This document shows, one piece after another, positions 6,582-13,553 of a stretch of 13,727 nt of DNA. Every line of letters begins with the position of its first letter. Within the stretch, counting starts at the first letter, position 1. Position numbers and translations under genes: made by a program. Source of the DNA: an uncultured Collinsella sp. (GTDB taxonomy: Bacteria; Actinomycetota; Coriobacteriia; Coriobacteriales; Coriobacteriaceae); assembly GCA_900547125.1 (NCBI GenBank), contig URFU01000056.1, positions 1 through 13,727 of the forward strand. Reading direction: 5' to 3'. Below the pieces are notes generated by a model, which worked only from the letters and a program-made list of their open reading frames with translations, ran no database searches and was not told the DNA's origin.

Positions 6582-7934
6582 TTAGGCGTTCTGCTCGGCA
6601 AGGGCCTCCTGCTTGGCGATTGCCTTCTCGGAAATCTTCATAAAGGGCAGGTAGACGGCCATGCCAATGACAATCTCGAGAGCCTGCCACACGCCGGCGC
6701 GCCAGTCAAAGCCCGTAGCGAGCAGGGCATTGATGACGGGAGGCATGGTCCAGGGCACCTGGGCGATGCAGGGGCTGATGATGCCTGCGCAGGTAAGGCC
6801 ATAGGTGATGCCGATGAACAGATCGGGGAGGAGGACAAACGGAATCATGAGCGGCAGGTTGTACACGATGGGGTAACCGTAGATAACCGGCTCGTTGATG
6901 TTGAACAGACCAGGCAGGATAGCCATCTTGGAAACGGTCTCGGAAGCCTTGTTCTTGGAGAACAGGAGCGTGTCGAGCAGAAGCATGAGGGTGCAGCCCG
7001 AGCCGCCGATGAGGGCAAAGCTGTTAACGATCTGCATGTTCATGTAGTGATCGGGCTGGATGGTGCCACCGGCGGCAAAGGTAGCCATGTTGTCGACGAT
7101 GAGCATGGTCAGGATCGGCTCGACGGTAGCGCCAGAGATGGTGGACTGGTGAATACCGACGCAGAACAGCAGGTTGGCAAGGGTGTAGATGAGGATAACA
7201 GCCCACGGACCGGCGTTCATGATGCTCTTGAGCGGGTTGGAGATGCACGTGGAGATGATGGTGCACAGATCGGTGCCGGCGCACACGGCGAGCAGGGCCG
7301 CGGCAAGAGCGAAGATCGCGAGGTTGAGCAGCATCGGGATCATGACGTTGAAGGAGTTGGAGACCGCGGGGGGCACGCCCTCGCCCAGCTTAACCTTGAG
7401 CTTCTCGACGCCAGAAATCTTGATGAAGAGCGAGACGGAGAGCAGAGCGATGATAATGGCCGAGAACAGACCGTTAGTGCCGGTGTTGGCAGTCGAAAGG
7501 GCGCCCGTGACCTCGGCGGAGGTGATCTTGTCGGTGAGCAGCGGGCTCGTGGCGGCAAGCGAGGCGGTGATCTGCTGCGGCATCATGATGACGAAGGCAG
7601 AGATGGCGACGACCACGCAAGCGAGCGGGTTATCGAAACGCTTGTTCTTGGCGAGGCTGTAGCCAATCAATCCGGCCAAGATAATGGCAGAGACGTTGAG
7701 GGTGCCCAGCGTAATTGCCGAACCCCACGTCTGAAGGTTGGCAAGGCCCGCCGCATCGAGCGGGAACAGAGGGAACACGACGTTATTAATAAGAACCGCG
7801 ATACCCGCAAGGATATAGAGCGGCGTGATGGTCGCGAAGGCGTCACGCAGGGAACGCAGGTGAACCTGATTTCCCACCTTCGCAGAGACCTCGGCAAACT
7901 TGTCGAGGAAGCTCTTTCCGTTGTCACTGGCCAT
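6582..7934 (-). CDS. celB: PTS cellobiose-family IIC permease
   Basis: A 450-residue integral membrane permease of the lactose/N,N'-diacetylchitobiose/beta-glucoside PTS family. It carries the sugar across the membrane and presents it to IIB for phosphorylation. About ten hydrophobic segments are visible. The two substrate-site signatures known from ChbC structures are present: GIHQS at 260-264 (His262) and NINEPV at 345-350 (Glu348). Length is normal, and no IIB or IIA is fused. GGAG lies 6 nt before the ATG. It sits 120 nt downstream of the GH1 gene in the same operon. The actual sugar (cellobiose, another beta-glucoside, or lactose-like) cannot be read from the permease. Confidence 0.95.
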   Translation of the reverse strand: MASDNGKSFLDKFAEVSAKVGNQVHLRSLRDAFATITPLYILAGIAVLINNVVFPLFPLDAAGLANLQTWGSAITLGTLNVSAIILAGLIGYSLAKNKRFDNPLACVVVAISAFVIMMPQQITASLAATSPLLTDKITSAEVTGALSTANTGTNGLFSAIIIALLSVSLFIKISGVEKLKVKLGEGVPPAVSNSFNVMIPMLLNLAIFALAAALLAVCAGTDLCTIISTCISNPLKSIMNAGPWAVILIYTLANLLFCVGIHQSTISGATVEPILTMLIVDNMATFAAGGTIQPDHYMNMQIVNSFALIGGSGCTLMLLLDTLLFSKNKASETVSKMAILPGLFNINEPVIYGYPIVYNLPLMIPFVLLPDLFIGITYGLTCAGIISPCIAQVPWTMPPVINALLATGFDWRAGVWQALEIVIGMAVYLPFMKISEKAIAKQEALAEQNA

Positions 7935-8016
7935 GATTGCTCCTAACTTTCAAATCCGGCCTTTTCCTATGCGCACGGTGGTCTGTCGCCCTCTGCCACC
8001 AGATGTGCCATGTGTT

Positions 8017-8049
8017 GCGCGCGGCGGCGCGCGGTCTGGGCGTTCGCCC
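8017..8049 (-). promoter_or_regulatory. Stem-loops in the GH1-IIC intercistronic gap
   Basis: GCGCGC (8017-8022) and GCGCGC (8027-8032) form a perfect hairpin. Next to it GGGC/GCCC (8038-8041, 8046-8049) forms a small tetraloop hairpin. On the minus strand they follow the GH1 stop within 6 nt and lack a U-tract. They may be a 3' stabiliser for the GH1 message or a partial terminator. Confidence 0.45.
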
Positions 8050-8054
8050 GGTCG

Positions 8055-9455
8055 CTAATCAACCACGTGGGTCGTGGCGACCTGTTTGAGCCAGGCTGCC
8101 GACTTCTTAAGGCGGCGCTTGTAGCCGTCCATGAGATCGACCTCGACAAAGCCATAGCGATTCTTAAAGGCATTGGCCCAAGACCAGTTATCGATGACGG
8201 CCCAGTAGTGATAGCCCCGGCATTTGGCGCCCTCGGAGATTGCCTTGGCAACCCACTCCAGGTGCTGGCGCACAAAGTCGACGCGGTAGTCATCCTGGAT
8301 GGTTCCTTCGGCATCGCGGTTCTTGTATTCGTCCATGATGCCGATGCCGTTCTCGGAAACGAACCACTCAAGATCGGGGTAGTTCTTAGCGCAGTCCATG
8401 CCAAAGTCGTAGAGGCCCTGCGGGTAGATCTCCCAGCCGCGGCTCTCATTCATAACGGCATCGGGCCATACGTACTCGTCGGCAAAATGCGGCAGGCCGT
8501 ACTGGTCGACCTTGCTCGCCGGTGCCTGAACACGCGTGGGGTGGTAGTAGTTGCAGCCGAGCCAGTCGACAACACCCTGCTTGAGAATCTCTTGGTCGCC
8601 GGCACGGAACGGGAGCTTAACGCCGCCCTCGGCCAGGCTGTCGAGCACATCGGCAGGAAGCTCGCCCTTGGTAATAAGGTCGAGCCACCAGCGATTGTTG
8701 ATGCCGCTGGTCATACGCACGGCCTCGAGGTCTGCCTCGCTGGGGTTCTCCTTGGTGTAGACCGGAGTAAAGCAGTTGATCATGCCGATCTTGGCATCGG
8801 CGCGAATAGCGCCCTCGTCATAGGCCTTACGATAGTTGGCCACGGCCAGCGCGTGCGCCAGCGAGATGTGATACTGCACGGTGCGGGCGCGGTTGAAGTC
8901 GTGGAGCTGCGGGAACCACACGCCCTCCTGATAGCGCTGTTCGGGCTCGACGATGGGCTCGTTAAAGGTGAACCAGTACTTAATCTCCTGGCCAAACTCG
9001 TGGAAGGCGACGTCGGCGTAATGCGCGTAAGCCTCGACGACCTCACGGCTCTCCCAGCCGCCACGGTTAAAGAGGTAGGTGGGCATGTCAAAGTGGTACA
9101 GGTTGACGAACGGCTCCAGACCAGCCTCGCGAGAGGCGCGGAACAGCTCGTGATACCACGCGGCGCCCTCCTCGTTAAGGTTGCCGTCGGCATCGAGCAG
9201 ACGGCTCCACTGGATGGAAGTGCGATAGGTATTCAGGCCCAAGTCCTTCAAAATGCGAAAGTCTTCCTGGTACTTGGCCATAAAGTCATTGCCGGCATAA
9301 GAGCCAACGCAGTTGTAGAACGAACCCAGATCCTGGATGGACCAGGTGTCCCACAGGTTCTCGAGCTTGCCGCCCTGGTTCCACTGACCCTCAGTCTGCG
9401 GGCCGGACATAGCAGCGCCAAAGAAGAAGTCGTTGGGCAGCTGATACTGTGCCAT
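8055..9455 (-). CDS. GH1 6-phospho-beta-glycosidase (glucosidase/galactosidase)
   Basis: A 466-residue cytoplasmic family 1 glycoside hydrolase that should cleave the phosphorylated disaccharide delivered by the PTS genes downstream. The acid/base is Glu166 in FNEP (164-167), the nucleophile is Glu368 in SENG (367-370), and glycone-site residues include Gln20 and His121. Phospho-enzymes carry Ser in place of the Glu of ordinary beta-glucosidases; here that position is Ser425 in DNWSWANAF. Tyr434 of the phosphate site is kept, but the usual Lys is Asn432, with Lys431 beside it. Trp426 matches the LacG-type tryptophan associated with 6-phosphogalactosides, so sugar specificity is open. A TTG at 9458 precedes, but the ATG at 9455 has GAGGA at good spacing. 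It is the first gene of the operon. Confidence 0.93.
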   Translation of the reverse strand: MAQYQLPNDFFFGAAMSGPQTEGQWNQGGKLENLWDTWSIQDLGSFYNCVGSYAGNDFMAKYQEDFRILKDLGLNTYRTSIQWSRLLDADGNLNEEGAAWYHELFRASREAGLEPFVNLYHFDMPTYLFNRGGWESREVVEAYAHYADVAFHEFGQEIKYWFTFNEPIVEPEQRYQEGVWFPQLHDFNRARTVQYHISLAHALAVANYRKAYDEGAIRADAKIGMINCFTPVYTKENPSEADLEAVRMTSGINNRWWLDLITKGELPADVLDSLAEGGVKLPFRAGDQEILKQGVVDWLGCNYYHPTRVQAPASKVDQYGLPHFADEYVWPDAVMNESRGWEIYPQGLYDFGMDCAKNYPDLEWFVSENGIGIMDEYKNRDAEGTIQDDYRVDFVRQHLEWVAKAISEGAKCRGYHYWAVIDNWSWANAFKNRYGFVEVDLMDGYKRRLKKSAAWLKQVATTHVVD

Positions 9456-9485
9456 CAAAGTCCTCGCTTTCGTGTTCTAGAGCTT

Positions 9486-9583
9486 CCGGTTGGAGACGGG
9501 TTTGCTTTGGCAGGTTATCCGGCGCGGGCGCGCACCGGTCATACCGATATCCAACCCGCCAAAACAAAACCGTCCCCAAACGG
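9486..9583. repeat. 98-bp REP-like inverted repeat in the GH1 operon leader
   Basis: The 31-nt arms 9486-9516 and 9553-9583 are reverse complements at 26 of 31 positions, around a GC-rich 36-nt centre. The arms carry GACGG and TTTGGC blocks. Positions 9493-9516 match the repeat at 5612-5635 at 21 of 24 positions. The element lies between the operon promoter and the GH1 start codon, so it should be transcribed as a long hairpin in the leader. Confidence 0.8.
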
Positions 9584-9622
9584 TCGATCCTGTTGTGCGG
9601 GAGGATTCCGTTCGTTGCTTAA

Positions 9623-9650
9623 ACTATAGCGCTCTAATTTTAAAAGTAAA
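9623..9650 (-). promoter_or_regulatory. Promoter of the GH1-PTS operon
   Basis: On the minus strand TTTACT (9645-9650) and TATAGT (9623-9628) are spaced by 16 nt. This predicts a start near 9616 and a leader of about 160 nt. The -35 overlaps an AAAAGTAA motif, consistent with repression by the divergent GntR-type protein. Confidence 0.65.
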
Positions 9651-9729
9651 GCGTCTTTTTCTTTTTTCTTTCTCGAACTTCTTAGATAAAAGTAATATGG
9701 GTGCCCTGTTGAGGGTTATACTTACTTTT
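9641..9729. promoter_or_regulatory. Three AAAAGTAA operator candidates for the GntR-type regulator
   Basis: AAAAGTAA occurs on the plus strand at 9642-9649 and 9688-9695 (both within TAAAAGTAA), and inverted as TTACTTTT at 9722-9729. Site 1 covers the -35 of the GH1 operon. Site 3 overlaps the probable regulator promoter (TTGAGG 9709-9714, 16 nt, TATTCA 9731-9736, or the TATACT at 9717-9722). The third site has ATAC/GTAT flanks that make it partly palindromic. Their placement fits control of the operon and autoregulation of the repressor. Confidence 0.55.
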
Positions 9730-9758
9730 GTATTCATATATGTCGGAAAGGAGGTTCC

Positions 9759-10478
9759 ATGATTCCCAAATACGAGGCGATAGCTGCAGATATTCGTCGA
9801 AGTATCGAGGATGGCGCTCTTAAACCGGGCGACAAGCTTCCCACCGTCGTTGAGTTCTGCGAGCTCTATAGCGTTTCCAAAATCACCGTCAAACGAGCTA
9901 TTGAACAAATCGCCGAGGAAGGTCTTATTACCAGCCGACGCGGATCGGGTACCTACGTTAAGGACACGGCGGGGCTTCCCGGCCAGGCGTTTTTCCAGGG
10001 CAAAAACGACCGTGCCCAGGGTTTTTCGTATGAGCACCGCGGGGAGAAGGTGACCTCGGTGGTCTACGATTTCTCGATCGTTAATCCACCGGCGGACATC
10101 GCAGCCCAGCTGGGAATTGCCGAGGATGACTTTGCCTATCACGTCGTGCGCGTGCGTCAGGCCGATGAGAAGCCCATCGTTATCGAGTACACCTACATGC
10201 CCCTCGAGCTGATTCCGGGGCTGAAAAAGAAGGACCTATACGGATCGCTCTACCGATTCATCCGCGAGCAATGTGGGCTGAAGATTTCGAGCTTTCACCG
10301 TACCATTCGCGCCGTGGCAGCAACCGAGGAAGAAGCTGAGCGCCTGGATACCAAACCCGGCTCTCCCCTGCTCGAACTCAACCAGATTGGCTTCTTGGAT
10401 AGCGGCGCCGCCTTTGAGTATTCGGTCTCGCGCAACGTTGGCGACCGCTTTGAGTTGCACAACGTAACGTTGGTATAG
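9759..10478 (+). CDS. GntR-family (HutC/UTRA) transcriptional regulator
   Basis: A 239-residue cytoplasmic DNA-binding regulator. Residues 5-67 form the GntR winged helix: PGDKLPT at 23-29, the recognition region VSKITVKRAIEQ at 39-50, and the wing RRGSGTYV at 60-67. Residues about 88-232 form a UTRA effector domain ending in the typical FEYSVSRNVGDRFELH stretch (219-234). Proteins of this type usually repress adjacent sugar genes and release DNA on binding a phosphorylated sugar. Divergent placement from the GH1-PTS operon and the AAAAGTAA sites between them argue for that role. AAAGGAGG lies 4 nt before the ATG. The effector, possibly a 6-phosphoglycoside, is inferred and not seen. Confidence 0.93.
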   Translation: MIPKYEAIAADIRRSIEDGALKPGDKLPTVVEFCELYSVSKITVKRAIEQIAEEGLITSRRGSGTYVKDTAGLPGQAFFQGKNDRAQGFSYEHRGEKVTSVVYDFSIVNPPADIAAQLGIAEDDFAYHVVRVRQADEKPIVIEYTYMPLELIPGLKKKDLYGSLYRFIREQCGLKISSFHRTIRAVAATEEEAERLDTKPGSPLLELNQIGFLDSGAAFEYSVSRNVGDRFELHNVTLV

Positions 10479-10552
10479 GTTTTTGTAGTCATGCGGGCGC
10501 TCGTTTTGAGCAGTTTTACGCGGCGCCCACGCAGCACAATGGGAGTATGAAC

Positions 10553-11485
10553 ATGTCCGATTTGATTAAACTGACGCCGATCTTCCACGAGAAGATCTGG
10601 GGCGGCCGTCAACTCGAAACCGTATTTGGTTACGACATTCCCGATGGTCCCATCGGTGAGTGTTGGGCCATCTCGGCCCACCCCAACGGTGACTGCCAGA
10701 TTGCGGAGGGCCCGTATGCAGGCCACACGCTTTCGTGGCTGTGGGCCGAGCACCGCGAGCTCTTTGGCAACTGCGAGGGCAAGGAGTTCCCGCTGCTCAT
10801 TAAGATTCTGGACGCCAAGGACGACCTTTCGATCCAGATTCATCCCAACGACGAGTACGCCGCTGAGCACGAGAACGGTAGCCTGGGCAAAACCGAGTGC
10901 TGGTATGTGCTGGATTGCGAGCCTGGCGCCACGATCATCGTCGGCCAGCGCGCGCATGACCGCGCCGAGGCCGCACAGATGATCAAGGACGGCCGCTGGG
11001 ACGACATGCTCAACGTACTGCCGATCCACAAGGGCGACTTTTTCCAGATTGATTCCGGTACCGTGCACGCCATCAAGACCGGCACGCTCATTTTGGAGAC
11101 GCAGCAGTCGAGCGACGTGACGTATCGCCTGTACGACTACGACCGTCCCGGCACCGACGGCAAGCTGCGTCCGCTGCACATTGAGCAGAGCCTCGACTGC
11201 ATAAACTTTGATGCTCAGGCTCCGACCGACGGCACGATAACCGCGCCCGAGGTGGACGGCGTGACCGAGCTCGAGTCCAACCCCTGCTACACCGTCGATC
11301 GCGTGCGCGTCAACGGCAGCAAGACCCTCGACCAGCGCTGGCCCTTCATGTGCCTGTCGGTCATCGACGGCAAAGGCACCGTCTGCGGCGACCCCGTCCA
11401 CAAGGGAAGCCATCTGCTGGCTCCAAGCACCGTCAGCTCCATTGACCTCGAAGGCAAGATGGAACTGATTATCAGCCACCTCTAG
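10553..11485 (+). CDS. manA: Mannose-6-phosphate isomerase, class I
   Basis: A 310-residue cytoplasmic zinc enzyme that interconverts mannose-6-phosphate and fructose-6-phosphate. Zinc ligands are visible: Gln95 and His97 in QIHPND, Glu115 in KTECWY and His172 in GTVHAI; Arg192 in YRLYDYDR is the probable catalytic arginine. The WGG near residue 16-18 and the short length are typical of Bacillus-type ManA. An ATG at 10547 is only 1 nt from GGGAG (10541-10545), whereas the ATG at 10553 is 7 nt from it, so the second is chosen. It starts 74 nt after the GntR gene with no terminator between, so read-through from the regulator is possible; no clear promoter of its own was found. Confidence 0.95.
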   Translation: MSDLIKLTPIFHEKIWGGRQLETVFGYDIPDGPIGECWAISAHPNGDCQIAEGPYAGHTLSWLWAEHRELFGNCEGKEFPLLIKILDAKDDLSIQIHPNDEYAAEHENGSLGKTECWYVLDCEPGATIIVGQRAHDRAEAAQMIKDGRWDDMLNVLPIHKGDFFQIDSGTVHAIKTGTLILETQQSSDVTYRLYDYDRPGTDGKLRPLHIEQSLDCINFDAQAPTDGTITAPEVDGVTELESNPCYTVDRVRVNGSKTLDQRWPFMCLSVIDGKGTVCGDPVHKGSHLLAPSTVSSIDLEGKMELIISHL

Positions 11486-11502
11486 GTCACCGGTCCCCAA
11501 GC

Positions 11503-11635
11503 GCTCGTCGGGACGGGGCGCGGGGGGTTGGGCGCCTGCTCGGACAGTCCTGCTCGCACGGAGAGCACATTAAGTGCTCTCCGGCTCGTGCAGAACTCGC
11601 GATCGACCAAACCCCCGCGCCCCGTCCCGACGAGC
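11503..11635. repeat. 133-bp nested palindrome after manA
   Basis: The 29-nt arms 11503-11531 and 11607-11635 are reverse complements at 28 of 29 positions and very GC-rich. Inside is a second perfect stem, CGGAGAGCAC (11559-11568) with GTGCTCTCCG (11574-11583), loop ATTAA. The left half also holds two direct CCTGCTCG copies (11535-11542, 11549-11556). No U-tract follows on either side and no target-site duplication is evident. It could terminate or stabilise the manA message, or be a small non-autonomous mobile or REP-type element. Confidence 0.85.
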
Positions 11636-11661
11636 CTCTGGCTAGTTACGACAATCAAAAA

Positions 11662-11702
11662 GCAACAAGGGGCTCCCCCGCTCATCAAACGAGAGAGCCC
11701 CT
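11662..11702 (-). terminator. Intrinsic terminator of the AbiE-like cassette
   Basis: AGGGGCTC (11668-11675) pairs with GAGCCCCT (11695-11702), with an inner CTC/GAG (11681-11683, 11691-11693). On the minus strand it is followed by TTGTTGCTTTTTG. It lies just after the nucleotidyltransferase gene stop. Its distal arm and tail share an identical 19-nt block with the terminator at 13610-13650. Confidence 0.8.
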
Positions 11703-11727
11703 CGCCATACATAACGAATCAAGGTGC

Positions 11728-12495
11728 CTATAGGTAGACCTTTTCGAGAAACGATAATGTGTCCTGAAGACGTGCTCTCTCTTTACGATCGGTCTGCCGA
11801 TTTACATAAGAAGAAAAGTCCGCAAAAAAGTCTCCGGCATCAGCCCTCATTTGCTCTATTAGCTCCAAGCGAGCCGAAGGCGGCAACAAACCCGCAAGTC
11901 GAACAATATCCGAGCGATGCTTTCGTCGATCTTTATCGTTGCAATGGCGCCCTTCTTCATAGCTCCTATTGATATCAATGTGTGCACGCATCTTGAGGGG
12001 AATGATATGGAGCGCATCGAGCAACGTAATGCCCTCTACGTTCGTTGCGTTGTCGCGAATAAATTCGTAGTAGCCATCGTCGAGAATAATTGCCGAAAGA
12101 CTTGATACGGCCCCGTCAAAGGAAAGAGGTGCCACTTCGCTCGTTTCATCTTCGAGCACAAAATCAGGATGTCGGGCAAATAGCTCAATTTGGCCGGGAT
12201 AGTCTAGGACTTGCCTTGATCCTTCGGGCAAACAGAACCGATAGTAAGTGCACCTTCCATCGCCGACCTTTCCAGTCTCATATCCGGCAGCTTTGATAAA
12301 TGCCCACAATGCAGTGGCGAATTCAACGCCTTTCCCATCAACAATTACGACGACATCCAAGTCTTCAGTAGCTCTAAACGAATCGCCCTCATTGTCAAAT
12401 AGAACGCTGCAGGCCCCTCCACCAATAAGGACGTAACCGCCTTTACAGCCGCTCATGGCATCGGCAAATCGCTCTATTCCCCTCACTTTTGACAT
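11728..12495 (-). CDS. Nucleotidyltransferase-fold protein, AbiEii-like putative toxin
   Basis: A 255-residue cytoplasmic protein. IGGGACSVLF at 24-33 and TEDLDVVV at 43-50 form the nucleotidyltransferase signature (GG, then the metal pair Asp45 and Asp47); Glu104 in QIELFAR is a candidate third carboxylate. KDRRKHRSDI at 188-197 resembles the C-terminal Lys/Asp motif of MNT-like and AbiEii/DUF6036-type proteins. The frame is open to 12591, but the ATG at 12495 has GGAGG 5 nt upstream and starts right at the conserved fold. It overlaps the 3' end of the AbiEi-like gene by 13 bp, so translation is probably coupled. By analogy with type IV systems it would nucleotidylate an RNA or protein target. 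Toxicity and substrate are inferred. AT-richer codon use than its neighbours suggests acquisition. Confidence 0.8.
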   Translation of the reverse strand: MSKVRGIERFADAMSGCKGGYVLIGGGACSVLFDNEGDSFRATEDLDVVVIVDGKGVEFATALWAFIKAAGYETGKVGDGRCTYYRFCLPEGSRQVLDYPGQIELFARHPDFVLEDETSEVAPLSFDGAVSSLSAIILDDGYYEFIRDNATNVEGITLLDALHIIPLKMRAHIDINRSYEEGRHCNDKDRRKHRSDIVRLAGLLPPSARLELIEQMRADAGDFFADFSSYVNRQTDRKERARLQDTLSFLEKVYL

Positions 12496-13505
12496 ATCGT
12501 CCTCCTGAGCTGTTCGACCGCGTCGAGCAGACGATCTTCTTTGTAATCTGCTTTTGCGCAAGCAACGTATAAGGAAAACGGGTCGACACACTGCAAACCC
12601 GTCGCGTCAAAACTAATATCGGACGGCGCGTCCACGGGATACGACCAGACCTCAATCACAACTGCCGGCGGTTCGTACCACTGAGCCTCCAGCCATCTGT
12701 CGCCCATATGCTCTTTCAAGGCCTCTAGCTGATATTTTTCGAGAGCAATGGTTGGAGCAGAGTCTTCATGGGCAAGGTCGGACATATAGCTAAGGGCAGA
12801 CACACCGGAAAGCAGCGCATCAACGGCACGTAGCTCTGTTCTCTCGATAACCTTCTTGAGCCGGATTCGCTCTAAAACTGGCGTGCGAAGATAGTCCTCA
12901 AACCCATCTAGCAACGTCTCGGTCGACAGCCCGGCGTCACACAATATACGCTTTTTGCCGTCCCGCATAATCAACCCAGGAGCTATAGCGGCGATTTCCG
13001 AAAGATAGCCGCTGACGCTTGCCGCGCTTTTGCCACACAGACGCGCTAGGTCGCCGGCGGAGCAGTCAACCCATCGTCCCGCAATGAGATTTAGGACGAT
13101 TCGTTGAGATTGGGACGAAAGCGGAGCAGCGGGAGAAGCACCCAGCACTTCATCGGAAATAACGGCTCCGATAAACGGCAGGAACGCATTTCGCTCATCT
13201 CGGATATATGCGATTCCCTCTGAAGAAAGCGCGCGCATAAAACCTAAATCCATAGCATCCCAGCAAATTGCCACCGGACGAGCATCTAACGTACGCACTG
13301 CATTGACGAGATTTCGCGCCGAAATGACACTGGGCGGTTCTTTAGGTTCCGCAACAATAAAACGTCCCCGCTCAGACATGCCTAGCCGTGCCAAGCGAAG
13401 CGAATACCGCTCAAGATACATGCGAGGAATCTGCATCTCAACTGGCTCCGGGTCGATGGCGAGCTCTAAAGAGAAGAGTCTTTTTGGGAGACAATTTAGC
13501 AGCAT
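12483..13505 (-). CDS. AbiEi-like winged-helix protein, putative antitoxin/regulator
   Basis: A 340-residue cytoplasmic protein. The N-terminal part carries a segment (about 77-118) with AYIRDERNAFLPFIGAVI, similar to the pattern of AbiEi-like regulators that precede the winged helix. A helix-turn-helix lies at about 129-180, with GDLARLCGKSAASVSGYLSE at 151-170. The C-terminal part holds VIEVWSYPVD and CVDPFSLYVA (306-315), again recurrent in regulators paired with nucleotidyltransferase genes. A TTG at 13511 precedes, but the ATG at 13505 has AAAAGGGTG at better spacing. It is the first gene of the cassette and overlaps the second by 13 bp. The role as antitoxin and autorepressor follows from this arrangement, not from a proven family match. 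Confidence 0.75.
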   Translation of the reverse strand: MLLNCLPKRLFSLELAIDPEPVEMQIPRMYLERYSLRLARLGMSERGRFIVAEPKEPPSVISARNLVNAVRTLDARPVAICWDAMDLGFMRALSSEGIAYIRDERNAFLPFIGAVISDEVLGASPAAPLSSQSQRIVLNLIAGRWVDCSAGDLARLCGKSAASVSGYLSEIAAIAPGLIMRDGKKRILCDAGLSTETLLDGFEDYLRTPVLERIRLKKVIERTELRAVDALLSGVSALSYMSDLAHEDSAPTIALEKYQLEALKEHMGDRWLEAQWYEPPAVVIEVWSYPVDAPSDISFDATGLQCVDPFSLYVACAKADYKEDRLLDAVEQLRRTICQK

Positions 13506-13523
13506 GTCCAATCACCCTTTTCA

Positions 13524-13553
13524 TTTCAGTTACATTTTAGTAACTATCTGAAA
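13524..13553. promoter_or_regulatory. Inverted-repeat operator candidate of the AbiE-like cassette
   Basis: TTTCAGTTAC (13524-13533) and GTAACT plus TGAAA (13540-13545, 13549-13553) form an inverted repeat. The right arm is interrupted by ATC; the inner AGTTAC/GTAACT arms are perfect 6-mers around a 6-nt AT loop. It lies just downstream of the -10 box, where a bound regulator would block transcription. Confidence 0.5.

Noticed and set aside
5811..7946. 711-codon plus-strand open frame across the PTS genes
   Set aside because: It spans three clear minus-strand PTS genes and their gaps; the His/Asp/Gly-rich product is a typical antisense artefact of high-GC DNA.
9655..9675. Pyrimidine-rich run upstream of the regulator read as a terminator
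   Set aside because: No stable hairpin precedes the T-rich run on the plus strand and no plus-strand gene ends before it.
10295..11500. 401-codon minus-strand frame opposite manA
   Set aside because: manA carries all zinc ligands on the plus strand; the antisense product has no recognisable motif or ribosome binding site.
11503..11635. Palindrome read as a CRISPR repeat or integron attachment site
   Set aside because: There is only one unit with no regularly spaced repeats, no integrase or cas gene nearby, and no recognisable attC core sites.
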